From Gemmatimonadota bacterium (GTDB taxonomy: Bacteria; Gemmatimonadota; Gemmatimonadetes; Gemmatimonadales; GWC2-71-9), in contig QHUS01000048.1 in NCBI GenBank assembly GCA_003222035.1, positions 1 to 64,000 on the forward strand: a DNA stretch of 64,000 nt, read 5' to 3'. The position numbers and the translations under genes are program-made. The notes beneath the pieces are model-generated. The model made no database searches. It worked only from the letters and a program-made list of their open reading frames with translations, and was not told the origin of the DNA. Position 1 is the first letter of the stretch. The number at the start of each line of letters is the position of its first letter. Shown here in pieces: positions 1-8,535 of the stretch.

Positions 1-522
1 GGACGTGCCGTTGACGATGAGGTTGGGCAGCCGGGCCGGGAGCACCGTGGGCTCCTGCAGCCGGTCGTCGAAGTTGGGGACGAAATCGACGGTGTTCTTG
101 TCGATGTCATCGAGCATCGTCATCGCGATGCGCGTCAGGCGGGCTTCGGTGTAGCGGTAGGCGGCCGGGGGATCCCCGTCCACCGAACCGAAGTTCCCCT
201 GACCGTCCACCAGCGGATAGCGCAGCGAGAAGGACTGCACCATGCGCACCAGCGAGTCGTACAGCGCGACGTCGCCGTGCGGGTGATACTTGCCGAGCAC
301 GTCGCCCACGACGGTCGCGCTCTTCTTGTAGGGGCGACCGGGGACGAGCCCCAGCTCGTTCATGGCGTACAGGATGCGGCGGTGCACGGGCTTGAGCCCA
401 TCGCGCACGTCCGGCAGCGCGCGCTGCACGATGACGCTCATCGAATAGTCGAGGAACGACTCCTTCAGCTCGTCTTCGATGAGGCGCGGGACGATCCGTT
501 CGCGGGCGTTGGGTGCGGTCAT
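1..522 (-). CDS. gyrA: DNA gyrase subunit A, N-terminal part (runs off the window)
   Basis: Type II topoisomerase breakage-reunion subunit that introduces negative supercoils with GyrB. The 174 visible residues match the GyrA N-terminal winged-helix region: a [20 protein letters not shown] start, the quinolone-determining motif [15 protein letters not shown] around residues 80-94, and the catalytic tyrosine in [10 protein letters not shown] (Tyr124 here, equivalent to E. coli Tyr122). The residue at the E. coli Ser83 position is valine (Val85), while the Asp87 equivalent (Asp89) is kept. The ATG lies 8 nt from a heptamer repeat and no clear Shine-Dalgarno is present before it. The C-terminal domain lies outside the window. 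Identification is secure. Confidence 0.97.
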   Translation of the reverse strand, partial: MTAPNARERIVPRLIEDELKESFLDYSMSVIVQRALPDVRDGLKPVHRRILYAMNELGLVPGRPYKKSATVVGDVLGKYHPHGDVALYDSLVRMVQSFSLRYPLVDGQGNFGSVDGDPPAAYRYTEARLTRIAMTMLDDIDKNTVDFVPNFDDRLQEPTVLPARLPNLIVNGTS

Positions 523-530
523 GGAGGAGC

Positions 531-562
531 GGGTGTCAGGTGTCGGGTGTCGGGTGTCCGGG
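531..562. repeat. Heptamer tandem repeat (TGTCGGG family) in the gyrA 5' leader
   Basis: About four and a half 7-bp units of the type TGTCGGG with single substitutions, read on the plus strand; on the gyrA mRNA strand they read CCCGACA. The array ends 8 nt before the gyrA start codon and replaces the position where a ribosome binding site is expected. The same unit recurs in eleven copies directly before thyX. The rest of the 292-base stretch up to the next gene holds a small GCCGC-CAA-GCGGC hairpin at about 566-578 and an A/T-rich patch near 585-605 that could carry the gyrA promoter; I could not identify boxes with confidence. Confidence 0.8.
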
Positions 563-814
563 AATGCCGCCAAGCGGCCTAAGTTCCTAAAAAATAATCA
601 CTTAGACAGTGAAAGGCAACGCGGCAACGCACGTTAAAACGGCACACGGCGAGTCACTTTTACGGAACTGCGTTGATGATCGGTTGACGGCGTCGTGCCA
701 TCGTGAGCCAACCGGAGCGCCGGCGGGCGCCGTCCCGAGCGCGTCGAGCGAAGCGGGGTCAGCGAAGCGAAGCGCGTTTCTGATGGCGTCGCCGCGCCCC
801 GGCGCCCCGCTGCC

Positions 815-1787
815 TCACGGTGCGATCTCCACCACGATTTTCCCGAGCTGCTCTCCCCGCGCGAGCCGCTCGAACGCCCCCCGCGCTTCGTTGAACGGGA
901 ACACTCGATCGACGATCGGCCGCAGCTCACCGGTGGCGAGCAGGCGCACAATCGCTTCGTACTCGGCGGCGTTGCCCATCGTGGCCGCAGGTCACGAGGC
1001 GGCCGCCTCGCCCCAGGCTCCGCAGCGACTCGTCCCACGTCGCCTCCCCGACATCGTCGATGACCACGTTGGCCCCGCGCTGTTCCGTCAGCGCGCGGAC
1101 CTCCTGCGACACCTTCTGCGTCCGGTGATTGAGAGTCGCGTCCGCGCCGTGGCGGCGGGCTTCCGCAAGCTTTGCATCGCTCGATGAAGTGACGATAACC
1201 CGCGCGCCTTTGAGCTTGGCGATCCGCAGCGCCGCGAGCGCTACGCCGCCACCGATCCCCCAGATCAGCACCGTTTCTCCCGCGGCGAGCTGCGCGCGGG
1301 TGACCACCATGCGCCAGGCCGTGAGCGTAACCAAGGAGAAGGCCGCCGCTTCGGCCCACCTGAGCGATGTCGGCAGTGTCGGAATGATGGCGAGGTTCTG
1401 CTCGGGGACGACGACGTATGGGGCGATGGTCCCGGGGAGGTGCTCCCCGAGAATGCCGTAGTTACGACACAGGGAGTGCTCGCCGGCGCGGCAGTAGTCG
1501 CAGGTGTAATCCGGGATGCCCGGATTGATCATCACATGGTCGCCGGGCCGGACGGTCTGGACCTCGGGCCCGACGGCGTCCACCACGCCGGCCCCATCCG
1601 CGCCGACGACGTGAGGGAACCGATACTCGTGGGGGAGCCCCTGCAGCACGAAGAGATCGAGGTGATTGAGCGCGGCGGCGCGGAGCGCAACGCGCACCTC
1701 GCGCGCGCGCAGGGGACCGGGATCCGGGACCTCGGCGAGCTCGAGATGTTCCACGCCGCCGGTCCCGCGGATCACCCAGGCGCGCAT
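815..1787 (-). pseudogene. Zinc-type MDR alcohol dehydrogenase/quinone reductase, frameshifted
   Basis: Medium-chain dehydrogenase/reductase that would transfer hydride between an alcohol or quinone and NAD(P)H. The N-terminal GroES-like half has three clustered cysteines (YTCDYCRAGEHSLC) of a structural zinc lobe; the Rossmann half has the GIGGGVALAALRIAK nucleotide loop. After GGRLVTCG, near position 987, the reading frame shifts: the expected C-terminus (MGNAAEYEAIVRLLATGELR to KIVVEIAP) continues in another frame and stops at the left coordinate. A one-base insertion or two-base deletion explains it. Either the gene is broken or the assembly has an indel. It starts 11 nt after the stop of the upstream Ig/propeller gene, so the two were probably co-transcribed. 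Confidence 0.8.
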
Positions 1788-1798
1788 GGCGGCGCCCG

Positions 1799-4084
1799 TT
1801 ACGGCATGAAGGCCGGAGACACCATCTGCTCGGCGCCGGTCGTCGGGATCGCCACCGGCGCGCCCATTCCCGCCGCTCCTCCTACGGCGACCGGCTGGAC
1901 GTAGACCCTGAACGTGTTCTTCTGCACGGCGACGACTAGGCCGAGCAAATCACCAGCCGCTGAGACCGTGAAGTCGGCGATCACGAGATCCGTGCCCGAG
2001 ATGGGCGTCGCTTTTCCAGTGGCGACATCCGCTTTGACGACCTGGGTCACCGTGCGGCCGCTCTGTTTCTGCTCCACGAGGTAGGCAAGGGAACCGTCCC
2101 GCAGAAAATGCGGCGCCGACTCCTTGCTCTGCGGGCCCCGAGTGAAGGCATGCTGGTTCGACCCGTCCTTCGACATCAGCCAAATGTGACTGTTACCCTC
2201 ACGGTTCGAGACGAAGGCGATGGTCTCGCCGTCGGGGGACTCGGTCGGCTGCGAGTTGTCGGCAGGCTCCTGCGTCAGCCGCACTGCGTCCGAGCTGGTG
2301 ATCGACTGCAGGAAAATCTGCCGGTGTCCGGTACGCTGGGCGTGGAACACCACGGAAAGGCCGTCCGCGGTGAACGACGCATCGCCGTCCGGTCCCGGAG
2401 AGTTCGTGAGCCGGGAAACGTTAGCTCCGTCGGCGTCCATGACGTAAATCTCGGGCTGGCCGTCGCGGGTCGACGTGAACGCGAGGCGCGAGCCATCCGG
2501 TGAGAACGCGGGCTCGGTGGCGACCGCCGTGTCATCCATGACCTTCCGGACCTGCGCCAGGTTGGCGCGCTCCGCCGCATACAACTGGAAGCGGCCCGTG
2601 CGCGAGCTCGCCACCACGATCTCACCCTGGACGAACACCTCGGCTACCGCACGCCGGCCCCCGGGCGCCGTGGCGACGATGTGTGTGTGACCGTACGACG
2701 CCGTCGAGACCGTGCCGTCCTCGGACACGGTCGCGACCGCGGGGTTGTCGGATGTCCACGAGACCCCCGTCGCCGGCCCGATCACCGCGCCGGTCTCGTC
2801 CGCGAAGCTCGCCTTCAGAGCGTAGCGCCGGCCAAGCCCCGATCCGACTCGCGCCGCCGAAAGCTTGAGATTCGCCGCGATCACCCGCACCTGCCAGGTC
2901 ACGACGAGACCGGAGCCCGGGCCCTTCACCGTCACCGTCGTCTTCCCCGCTCGCTTCCCCGTGAGCACGCCCGAGGATGGATCGAACGTCGCCAGCGAGG
3001 TATCGGCTACGCTCCAGCGGAACGGCGCCTCCGGCACCGGGCTCTTGTCGGCCGCGAGCGCCTGCACCTGGAACTTCGCGGTGCCCTGGATCGGCAGCGG
3101 CAACTCGGTTTTCGATGTGGGAGAGACCGTCAGCGCCTCGACCGTCTTGTGCACCACGACGTCGACGCTTTTGGACTGCAACAGGCCTGAGACAGTGAGC
3201 GTGGTGCGGCCAGGGGCAACCGCCGTGACGACGCCGGTGAAGCTCACCCGGGCGACGCCGGGCTCCGCCGCCGACCACTGGAGCGCGAGCGGATTCACGA
3301 GGCGCGCGTTCTGCGCCGGCACCGTCACGTGCAGCGTGTCCAGGTCCCCGGGGGACAGCACGAGCGGGACCGACTCCTGCACCGCGATCTCGCTCGCCTG
3401 CACGACGACCGGCGCCGTGGCCGTGACGCCGGTCGCACTCGTGACCTGTACGGTTCCCTGACCCGGAGCGAGTGCGACGACTACGCCGTTCTGGTCCACG
3501 CTCGCGATGTCCGGGCGCAGCGATTTCCAGGTCACGGCGACTGGGGCCGCGGCCGTTCCGTCGTCCTTCAGCGCGCGGGGAGAGACCCGGGTGTTCTCGG
3601 ATGGGAGGAGGTACACCGTCGGTGGTTCAATCCGCAACACTGTTGCCGGTCCGCTTCCGGCGGGCTGCCCGGTGAGGGGATCCGCTCCTCCGGCGTCGGC
3701 CGACGCCCGGCTAGCGGCCGCCGCGCCCGCTGCGGGCGCGCCCCCTGCCGCGGCGGAGGCACCCGGCGGGCCCACCACCTGGACCGCGGCCTGCCCTTTC
3801 CGCGTCCCCGCGTGCGCCTCGATGATGGCGACGCCGCCACCCACGCCGGTCACGGTACCGCTGTTGTCCACCTTGGCAACGGCCACGTTGTTGGACGACC
3901 AGGCGATGCGCACGGTGGGGATGACGTTGCCGACGCGGTCGAACGCCGTGGCGAGCAGCCCGCTGCGCTCACCGACCTTCATCGTGACCGACGGTGGGGC
4001 CACCTGCACTTCGGCGACATTCTGCGCGAGGAGTGCGCCCGGGAAGGCGGCGACTGCGAGGAGACGGACGCTCCGAGCCATCAT
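1799..4084 (-). CDS. Secreted protein with Ig-like (BIG_2) repeats and a TolB-type beta-propeller
   Basis: A 761-residue exported protein of unknown specific role. It begins with a signal peptide ending near LLAQ. Residues about 25-105, 150-230, 235-310, 315-400 and 405-490 are bacterial Ig-like repeats, each ending in the typical GVVTAVAPGRTTLTVSG-like strand. A 40-residue Ala/Gly/Pro linker separates the first two. Residues 490-760 hold WD40-like/TolB propeller blades (FSPDGSRLAFTSTRDG, IYVMDADGAN, SPDGETIAFVSNREG). Such proteins are usually envelope- or surface-associated and bind partners rather than catalyse reactions. Two adjacent ATGs (MM) make the exact start uncertain by one codon. 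It has a good -35/-10 pair just upstream and is the first gene of an apparent two-gene operon. Confidence 0.9.
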   Translation of the reverse strand: MMARSVRLLAVAAFPGALLAQNVAEVQVAPPSVTMKVGERSGLLATAFDRVGNVIPTVRIAWSSNNVAVAKVDNSGTVTGVGGGVAIIEAHAGTRKGQAAVQVVGPPGASAAAGGAPAAGAAAASRASADAGGADPLTGQPAGSGPATVLRIEPPTVYLLPSENTRVSPRALKDDGTAAAPVAVTWKSLRPDIASVDQNGVVVALAPGQGTVQVTSATGVTATAPVVVQASEIAVQESVPLVLSPGDLDTLHVTVPAQNARLVNPLALQWSAAEPGVARVSFTGVVTAVAPGRTTLTVSGLLQSKSVDVVVHKTVEALTVSPTSKTELPLPIQGTAKFQVQALAADKSPVPEAPFRWSVADTSLATFDPSSGVLTGKRAGKTTVTVKGPGSGLVVTWQVRVIAANLKLSAARVGSGLGRRYALKASFADETGAVIGPATGVSWTSDNPAVATVSEDGTVSTASYGHTHIVATAPGGRRAVAEVFVQGEIVVASSRTGRFQLYAAERANLAQVRKVMDDTAVATEPAFSPDGSRLAFTSTRDGQPEIYVMDADGANVSRLTNSPGPDGDASFTADGLSVVFHAQRTGHRQIFLQSITSSDAVRLTQEPADNSQPTESPDGETIAFVSNREGNSHIWLMSKDGSNQHAFTRGPQSKESAPHFLRDGSLAYLVEQKQSGRTVTQVVKADVATGKATPISGTDLVIADFTVSAAGDLLGLVVAVQKNTFRVYVQPVAVGGAAGMGAPVAIPTTGAEQMVSPAFMP

Positions 4085-4095
4085 AGTGGCGCCGA

Positions 4096-4124
4096 ACGTA
4101 AGCGCTCGTAAGTGCCGTTGTCAA
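4096..4124 (-). promoter_or_regulatory. Putative sigma-70-type promoter for the Ig/propeller gene
   Basis: On the minus strand a perfect TTGACA is followed after exactly 17 nt by TTACGT, 11 nt before the start codon of the Ig/propeller gene. The -35 box is strong, the -10 box weak. A second TTGTCA copy lies beside it on the plus strand. The spacing to the ATG is short, which would give a nearly leaderless message. Confidence 0.45.
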
Positions 4125-4184
4125 GCTAACTTGTCACGGAATGGACGGAACGACTCGCGGCCGCCGAGTGGGGTGCAAGTCCAC

Positions 4185-4212
4185 TTGCGTGGCAGCATTC
4201 GCAAGGTAAGCT
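4185..4212 (+). promoter_or_regulatory. Weak candidate promoter for the basic tail protein
   Basis: TTGCGT followed after 16 nt by TAAGCT (with TATAGG overlapping it), about 45 nt upstream of the next ATG. Only partial matches to the consensus, so this is tentative. Confidence 0.3.
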
Positions 4213-4254
4213 ATAGGCCACGGCCACCGACCAACAGCGAGGAGAGACCATCCG

Positions 4255-4515
4255 ATGCTCGCGTCAACCGATTTTTCGGAGAGCAGCTGGACGGGCTCCG
4301 GCATGATGGAGCCGATGTATCCGCCGGCACCGCCCACGCCTCCCGCTCCTGCACCCATGAGGGACGAGCCGATGTCGGCGCCGCGGCCGAAGCCGGCAAA
4401 GAGGCGGAAGGCGTCGAGACCGAAGGCGAAGAAAAAGGCCGCGAAGAAGCGGCCCAAGGCCAAAGCGAAGCGGGGGGGTACGCGGAAGAAGGCGTCGAGA
4501 AAGCGTCGCCGCTAG
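4255..4515 (+). CDS. Small Lys/Arg/Ala/Pro-rich histone-like tail protein
   Basis: An 86-residue protein with a short mixed N-terminus (to about residue 20), a Pro-rich stretch (PPAPPTPPAPAPM) and a strongly basic C-terminal half built of KK/PKAK/KRR blocks ending in RKRRR. There is no signal peptide or fold I can name; the C-terminus resembles histone H1-type or HU-extension tails that bind nucleic acid, so a nucleoid or ribosome-associated role is plausible but inferred. The ATG is preceded by GAGGAGAG at good spacing, which supports translation. It stands alone, divergent from the Ig/propeller gene, and is followed by a strong hairpin. Low-complexity coding in GC-rich DNA can arise by chance, which limits confidence. 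Confidence 0.6.
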   Translation: MLASTDFSESSWTGSGMMEPMYPPAPPTPPAPAPMRDEPMSAPRPKPAKRRKASRPKAKKKAAKKRPKAKAKRGGTRKKASRKRRR

Positions 4516-4533
4516 CACAGCTCGAGGTCATCG

Positions 4534-4587
4534 CGCGGGAGCGCCTCTTTGGATGGCTATCGGCCATCTCCTCGAGGCGCTCCCGCG
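4534..4587. terminator. Long cruciform-type hairpin after the basic tail gene
   Basis: A perfect 14-bp inverted repeat (CGCGGGAGCGCCTC at 4534-4547 with its complement at 4574-4587) encloses a second small hairpin, GATGGC-TATCG-GCCATC. No T-tract follows, so it is either a Rho-independent-like terminator without U-run, a processing site or a cruciform. Confidence 0.6.
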
Positions 4588-4628
4588 GCACGTTTCCGTC
4601 CCCGTGTAGGAGATCTGGTACGATCCGC

Positions 4629-5087
4629 ATGCGACACCGGGGCCGCTGGTGGCGTTCGACTTTCATGCTACTCGTCGCCTGCACGGCCCCGAAGGTCGCG
4701 CCGGGAAATCCGCAGGCTGAAATCTCCACGCTGCTCGAGCGGAGCGCCGCCGACTGGAACCACGGCGACCTGTCGGGTTTCATGAACGACTACGCGAAAG
4801 ATTCGCTCACGAGCTACGTTACGCGCGGCCACGTACAATACGGTTGGCAGGCGCTGTACGACCGCTATCAGAAGACTTACTTTGCGCCCGGCCAGCACCG
4901 CGATTCCCTCGCCTTCACCGAAGTCCGCGTACGACCGCTGACGCCTGATCTGGCGCTGTGTACCGCTCGGTTCGAGCTGCGCCGCGGGGACTCGGTCACG
5001 GCGAGCGGACCCTTCACCCTCGTGCTGCAGAAGCGCGGAGACCGCTGGCTCATTCTCCACGACCATACGTCCCCCGACCCGAAGTGA
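4629..5087 (+). CDS. NTF2-like (SnoaL/DUF4440-type) lipoprotein
   Basis: A 152-residue protein. The N-terminus carries a short basic region and a lipobox (MLLVAC, Cys at about residue 18), indicating a lipoprotein anchored in the cell envelope. The mature part has the cone-shaped NTF2 fold pattern of DUF4440 proteins: ISTLLERSAADWNHGDLSGFMNDYAKD at the start, a GWQALYDRYQ helix, and the closing strands GPFTLVLQKRGDRWLILHDHTS. Members bind small hydrophobic ligands or act as enzymes in pathways, but no catalytic residue can be named here. Its stop overlaps the GTG start of the next amidohydrolase (GTGA), so the two are translationally coupled. Confidence 0.8.
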   Translation: MRHRGRWWRSTFMLLVACTAPKVAPGNPQAEISTLLERSAADWNHGDLSGFMNDYAKDSLTSYVTRGHVQYGWQALYDRYQKTYFAPGQHRDSLAFTEVRVRPLTPDLALCTARFELRRGDSVTASGPFTLVLQKRGDRWLILHDHTSPDPK

Positions 5088-6451
5088 CCCATCCCGCAGC
5101 CCGCTCCCCGTTCGGCCTCCTGCTGCTCGCTGTGCTCGTCGGGTGTGGGTCCTCCGGCGGCGACGTCATCGCGCTCGAGGGTGCGACGCTCATCGATGGA
5201 TCGGGCGGCGCGCCGGTGCAGGACGCTCTGGTCATCGTCAAGGATCGGCATGTGCAGGCCGTCGCCCGGGTGAACGAGGTGCGGGTGCCGCGCGGCGCGC
5301 AGGTCGTGAACCTGATCGGGAAGACGATCATCCCGGGGTTGATTGACTCGCACGCGCACGTCGAGCGCTGGGCGGCGCAGCGCTATCTCGCGTGGGGTGT
5401 CACGACCGTCCGTGACCTCGGCGCGGCCAGCACCGACTCCGCCATCGCGATCAAGAATGATTTCGATCTGGGCTCGGTGCTCGGCCCGCGTGTCCTGACC
5501 GCCGGCGCCATGATCGACGGCACACCACCCACGTACCCGACGGCCACCGCCGTGCGGACGGGCACCGAGATCCGCCGCGCGGTCGACCAACGTGCCGTGG
5601 CCGGGGCGGAGCTCGTCAAGATATACACGAAGGTCACGCCCGACCTGCTGCCGCCACTCATGGACGAGGCGAACACGCTCCGCCTGCCCGTGGCGGCGCA
5701 TCTCGGAAAGATCGACGCGCTCACTGCCGCCCGGGCGGGCGTCGCCTCACTCGAGCACATGGCCGGGGTCGTCGCCACCGCGAGTGGTAACCCCGGTCCG
5801 TATGCCAGGGCGCATGACCAATTCCTGCGCGGCTGGACCACCGAGGAAATGGGTTGGGCCTCGCTCGACTCCGGTGCGGTCGCTCGCACGGCGCGCGCGC
5901 TGGCGGCGACCCGCGTCGCAATCGTGCCCACCCTGGTGGTGCACGAGATGCTCTCGCGGCTCGACAATCCGACCTTGCTGTCGCGTCCGGGCATGGAAGA
6001 CGTGCCCGCCGGCGCCGCCACCGTGCGCGACGTCGCCGGACTGTTGCGCCGGAGCGGATGGCGTACCACGGAGCTCCAGGCGTTTCGGCGCTCGCGCCGG
6101 CGACAGGACCAGTTCGTGCGCGAGTTCGCCCGTGCCGGCGGCGGCATCGCCGCGGGGTCCGACGCGGCCAACCAGCTGCTCGTGCCCGGCCTCTCGCTGC
6201 ACGAAGAGATGAGCCTGCTCGTCGCCGCGGGGCTCACACCGATCGAAGCGATCACCGCCGCCACCCGCAAGGGAGCCGAGCTGTTGCGCGCCGATTCGCT
6301 GGGGTGGGTGGCGGCGGGGAAGGTGGCGGATCTCGTGGTGCTGGACGGTAACCCGGCCGCGGGGATCGGGAACACGCGACGCATCGCCTGGGTCATGGTC
6401 CGGGGCCGGATCCTGTATCCTGATTCGTTGAGGAGAACATGGGCAAAATGA
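5084..6451 (+). CDS. Amidohydrolase lipoprotein (imidazolonepropionase/prolidase-like)
   Basis: Metal-dependent hydrolase of the amidohydrolase superfamily, 455 residues, probably cleaving a cyclic amide or dipeptide in the periplasm. GTG start chosen because it gives a lipoprotein signal ending LLLLAVLVGC. Visible metal and active-site motifs: DSHAHVE (HxH), AELVKIYTK (candidate bridging lysine), VAAHLGK and SLEHM (histidines), and GSDAAN (aspartate), in the family order. The N-terminal beta-sandwich IDGSGGAPVQDALVIVKD and the C-terminal GKVADLVVLDGNP strands are typical. It is the second of a three- to four-gene operon with another amidohydrolase directly downstream (13-nt overlap). The exact substrate cannot be told from sequence. 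Confidence 0.9.
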   Translation: MTHPAARSPFGLLLLAVLVGCGSSGGDVIALEGATLIDGSGGAPVQDALVIVKDRHVQAVARVNEVRVPRGAQVVNLIGKTIIPGLIDSHAHVERWAAQRYLAWGVTTVRDLGAASTDSAIAIKNDFDLGSVLGPRVLTAGAMIDGTPPTYPTATAVRTGTEIRRAVDQRAVAGAELVKIYTKVTPDLLPPLMDEANTLRLPVAAHLGKIDALTAARAGVASLEHMAGVVATASGNPGPYARAHDQFLRGWTTEEMGWASLDSGAVARTARALAATRVAIVPTLVVHEMLSRLDNPTLLSRPGMEDVPAGAATVRDVAGLLRRSGWRTTELQAFRRSRRRQDQFVREFARAGGGIAAGSDAANQLLVPGLSLHEEMSLLVAAGLTPIEAITAATRKGAELLRADSLGWVAAGKVADLVVLDGNPAAGIGNTRRIAWVMVRGRILYPDSLRRTWAK

Positions 6452-8160
6452 GGATGGCGCTTGTCGCGCTGCTCGGAGTCGTAGCGTGCGGGAAGGGGAG
6501 GGGGGACGCGGGACAGGGGACCGGTGGTCCATACGACCTCGTGCTCAAGGGCGGCTGGATCATCGACGGCAGCGGAAACCCGCGCTACCGGGGGGACGTC
6601 GCGATCCGGGGCGACCGCATCGCCGGGGTCGGCTTCCTGAGCGGCGCCGCCGCCCGCGAGACCGTCGACGTGCGCGGCCTGGTGGTGGCTCCCGGCTTCA
6701 TCGACATGATGGGCCAGTCGGAAATCAACGTCCTGATCGACAATCGCGTGCTCAGCAAGATCACGCAGGGCGTCACCACCGAAGTGACCGGCGAAGGCGG
6801 GTCTGTCGCACCGCTCACGGACCGGCTCGCGCAGGACGACTCGGACGCGATGAAGAAGTGGCATTATCGCGAGGACTGGCGCGACCTGGACGGTTATTTC
6901 GCGCAGCTCGCCAAGCAGGGTTCCACGCTCAACATCGCGACGTTCGTGGGCGCGACGCAGGTTCGGATGGCGGTCGTTGGGAAGGACGACCGGCAGCCGA
7001 CGCCCGCGGAGCTCGCGCACATGGCCGCGATCGTCGACACGCTCATGCAGCAGGGGGCGCTCGGTGTGTGGACGGCGCTCGAGTACGCCCCCGCGAGCTA
7101 CTCCAAGACGGAGGAGATCATCGCGCTCGCGATAGCGGCGCGGCGGCGCGGTGGCAGCTACGCCTCACACATGCGCAACGAGGGCGTCCGGATCGACGAT
7201 GCGCTGGATGAGGTGTTCCGCATCGCGCGCGAGGCGGACATCCCGGCGGAGATTTCTCACCTGAAGGTTTCGGGCCGCCAGAGCTGGGGGCGCATGGGGC
7301 GCGTGCTCGCGCGCATCGATTCGGCGCGCGCGGCCGGGCTCGATGTGACGGCGGACCAGTATCCCTACACGCGTGCGGCGACCGCGCTCGACGCCTCGAT
7401 TCCCACGTGGGCGGAAAGCGGCGGGTGGGATTCGTTGCTCGCCCGGCTGCGGAATCCCGCCACGCGGGCACGGCTCCGCGACGAAATGCTCAATCCCCGG
7501 GATATGGAAAGCTTCTATCACGAGGCGGGCGGTGGAGCAGGCGTGCTCATCACCGGGACCTTTCGGGACTCACTGCGCTACCTGCAGGGAAAGACCGTCG
7601 CCGAGATCGCGGCGGCGCGCCACCGCGACCCGGTCGAGACGCTGTTCGACATCGTCCTCGCCGAAGGCGGTCATCGCACCGACGCGGTGTATGCCGTGAT
7701 GGACGAGCCTGACGTGCAGGCCGCGATGAAGACCTGGTGGGTGGCCGTGAACACCGACTTCGGAGGCGTGGCGCCCGACGGACCATTCGGGACCCAGTCG
7801 GCGCACCCGCGCGCCTACGGCACGTTCGCCCGGATCCTCGGCCACTACAGCCGCGACCTCAAACTCTTCCCGCTCGAGTTCGCGGTGCGCAAGATGACGT
7901 CGCTAGCGGCGCAGCGCGTGGGCCTTTTCGACCGCGGACTGTTGCGGCGCGGGATGGCGGCCGACATCACCGTGTTCGATGCGGCGACTGTGGCCGACAA
8001 GGCCACCTTCGAGCAGCCGCATCAGCAGTCGGTCGGGTTCGCGTACGTGTTCGTGAACGGTCAAAAAGTGCTCGACCACGGCAAGCTCACTGCCGCGCGC
8101 CCCGGGCGCGGGTTGCGCGGGCCGGGCTATCTCCCGCCGGAGCGCCGCGCGCCGCGGTGA
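6439..8160 (+). CDS. D-aminoacylase-type amidohydrolase lipoprotein lacking the HxH motif
   Basis: A 573-residue member of the N-acyl-D-amino-acid deacylase branch of the amidohydrolases, exported as a lipoprotein (LLGVVACGKG). The overall order of segments matches the family: DLVLKGGWIIDGSGN, ITQGVTTEVTGEGGS, EISHLKVSGRQSWG, DQYPYTRAAT, and the C-terminal GMAADITVFD. However, the usual GFIDxHTH metal site reads GFIDMMGQSE, and the NCG cysteine loop is replaced by TGEGGS, so the standard zinc ligands are missing. Just after the lipobox the sequence GKGRGDAGQGTGG is encoded by a GGGGAC-type tandem repeat. Co-translated with the upstream amidohydrolase; probably a peptide or amino-acid derivative scavenging pair. 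Confidence 0.88.
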   Translation: MGKMRMALVALLGVVACGKGRGDAGQGTGGPYDLVLKGGWIIDGSGNPRYRGDVAIRGDRIAGVGFLSGAAARETVDVRGLVVAPGFIDMMGQSEINVLIDNRVLSKITQGVTTEVTGEGGSVAPLTDRLAQDDSDAMKKWHYREDWRDLDGYFAQLAKQGSTLNIATFVGATQVRMAVVGKDDRQPTPAELAHMAAIVDTLMQQGALGVWTALEYAPASYSKTEEIIALAIAARRRGGSYASHMRNEGVRIDDALDEVFRIAREADIPAEISHLKVSGRQSWGRMGRVLARIDSARAAGLDVTADQYPYTRAATALDASIPTWAESGGWDSLLARLRNPATRARLRDEMLNPRDMESFYHEAGGGAGVLITGTFRDSLRYLQGKTVAEIAAARHRDPVETLFDIVLAEGGHRTDAVYAVMDEPDVQAAMKTWWVAVNTDFGGVAPDGPFGTQSAHPRAYGTFARILGHYSRDLKLFPLEFAVRKMTSLAAQRVGLFDRGLLRRGMAADITVFDAATVADKATFEQPHQQSVGFAYVFVNGQKVLDHGKLTAARPGRGLRGPGYLPPERRAPR

Positions 8161-8516
8161 CGCTGACGCGCCTGTTCCTGGCCTGGGTGCCCGTGGCGGT
8201 GGTGTTTGCTGCGGTCGGCGGACTCGGCGCGGGCTTGGCGAAGCTCAGTCCCACCGAGGCTCCCGACGAATGGCGGAAGATGGCCTTGTGGCGCTCGCTC
8301 GAGGCTGCCGCCGTCACGTTGTTCGCGTCACTGTGGTTCGACTCGCTCGGGCACGGAGGATGGTGGCTCCTCTTCTCGCTCCTGGGACTCACGGTCGCGC
8401 TGGCGCAGCAGCCAGGCCCCGGCACGGTGATCGGCGGGACGCCGCTCGCTCGCGCGACACGCGACGTGGCGCGCTACCTCGTCGCCGGCGCCATTCTCGC
8501 CTGGAGACTCAGTTAG
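8157..8516 (+). CDS. Small membrane protein, unknown function
   Basis: A 119-residue protein starting from a GTG that overlaps the stop of the upstream amidohydrolase. Hydrophobic stretches at about residues 5-28, 42-58, 62-80 and 98-117 suggest four membrane helices, with charged connectors (PTEAPDEWRKM). I recognise no family. The overlap indicates translational coupling to the two amidohydrolases, so an accessory or unrelated operon role is possible. No motif points to transport or catalysis. Confidence 0.65.
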   Translation: MTLTRLFLAWVPVAVVFAAVGGLGAGLAKLSPTEAPDEWRKMALWRSLEAAAVTLFASLWFDSLGHGGWWLLFSLLGLTVALAQQPGPGTVIGGTPLARATRDVARYLVAGAILAWRLS

Positions 8517-8535
8517 GGTATCTTCGGTAGACCGT

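Noticed and set aside
609-1187. Plus-strand 192-residue open frame over the MDR gene
   Set aside because: It is the antisense of a recognisable enzyme; its low-complexity composition is typical of GC-rich shadow frames.
3507-5087. 526-residue plus frame
   Set aside because: Only its last 152 codons match a protein family; the earlier part is antisense to the Ig/propeller gene.
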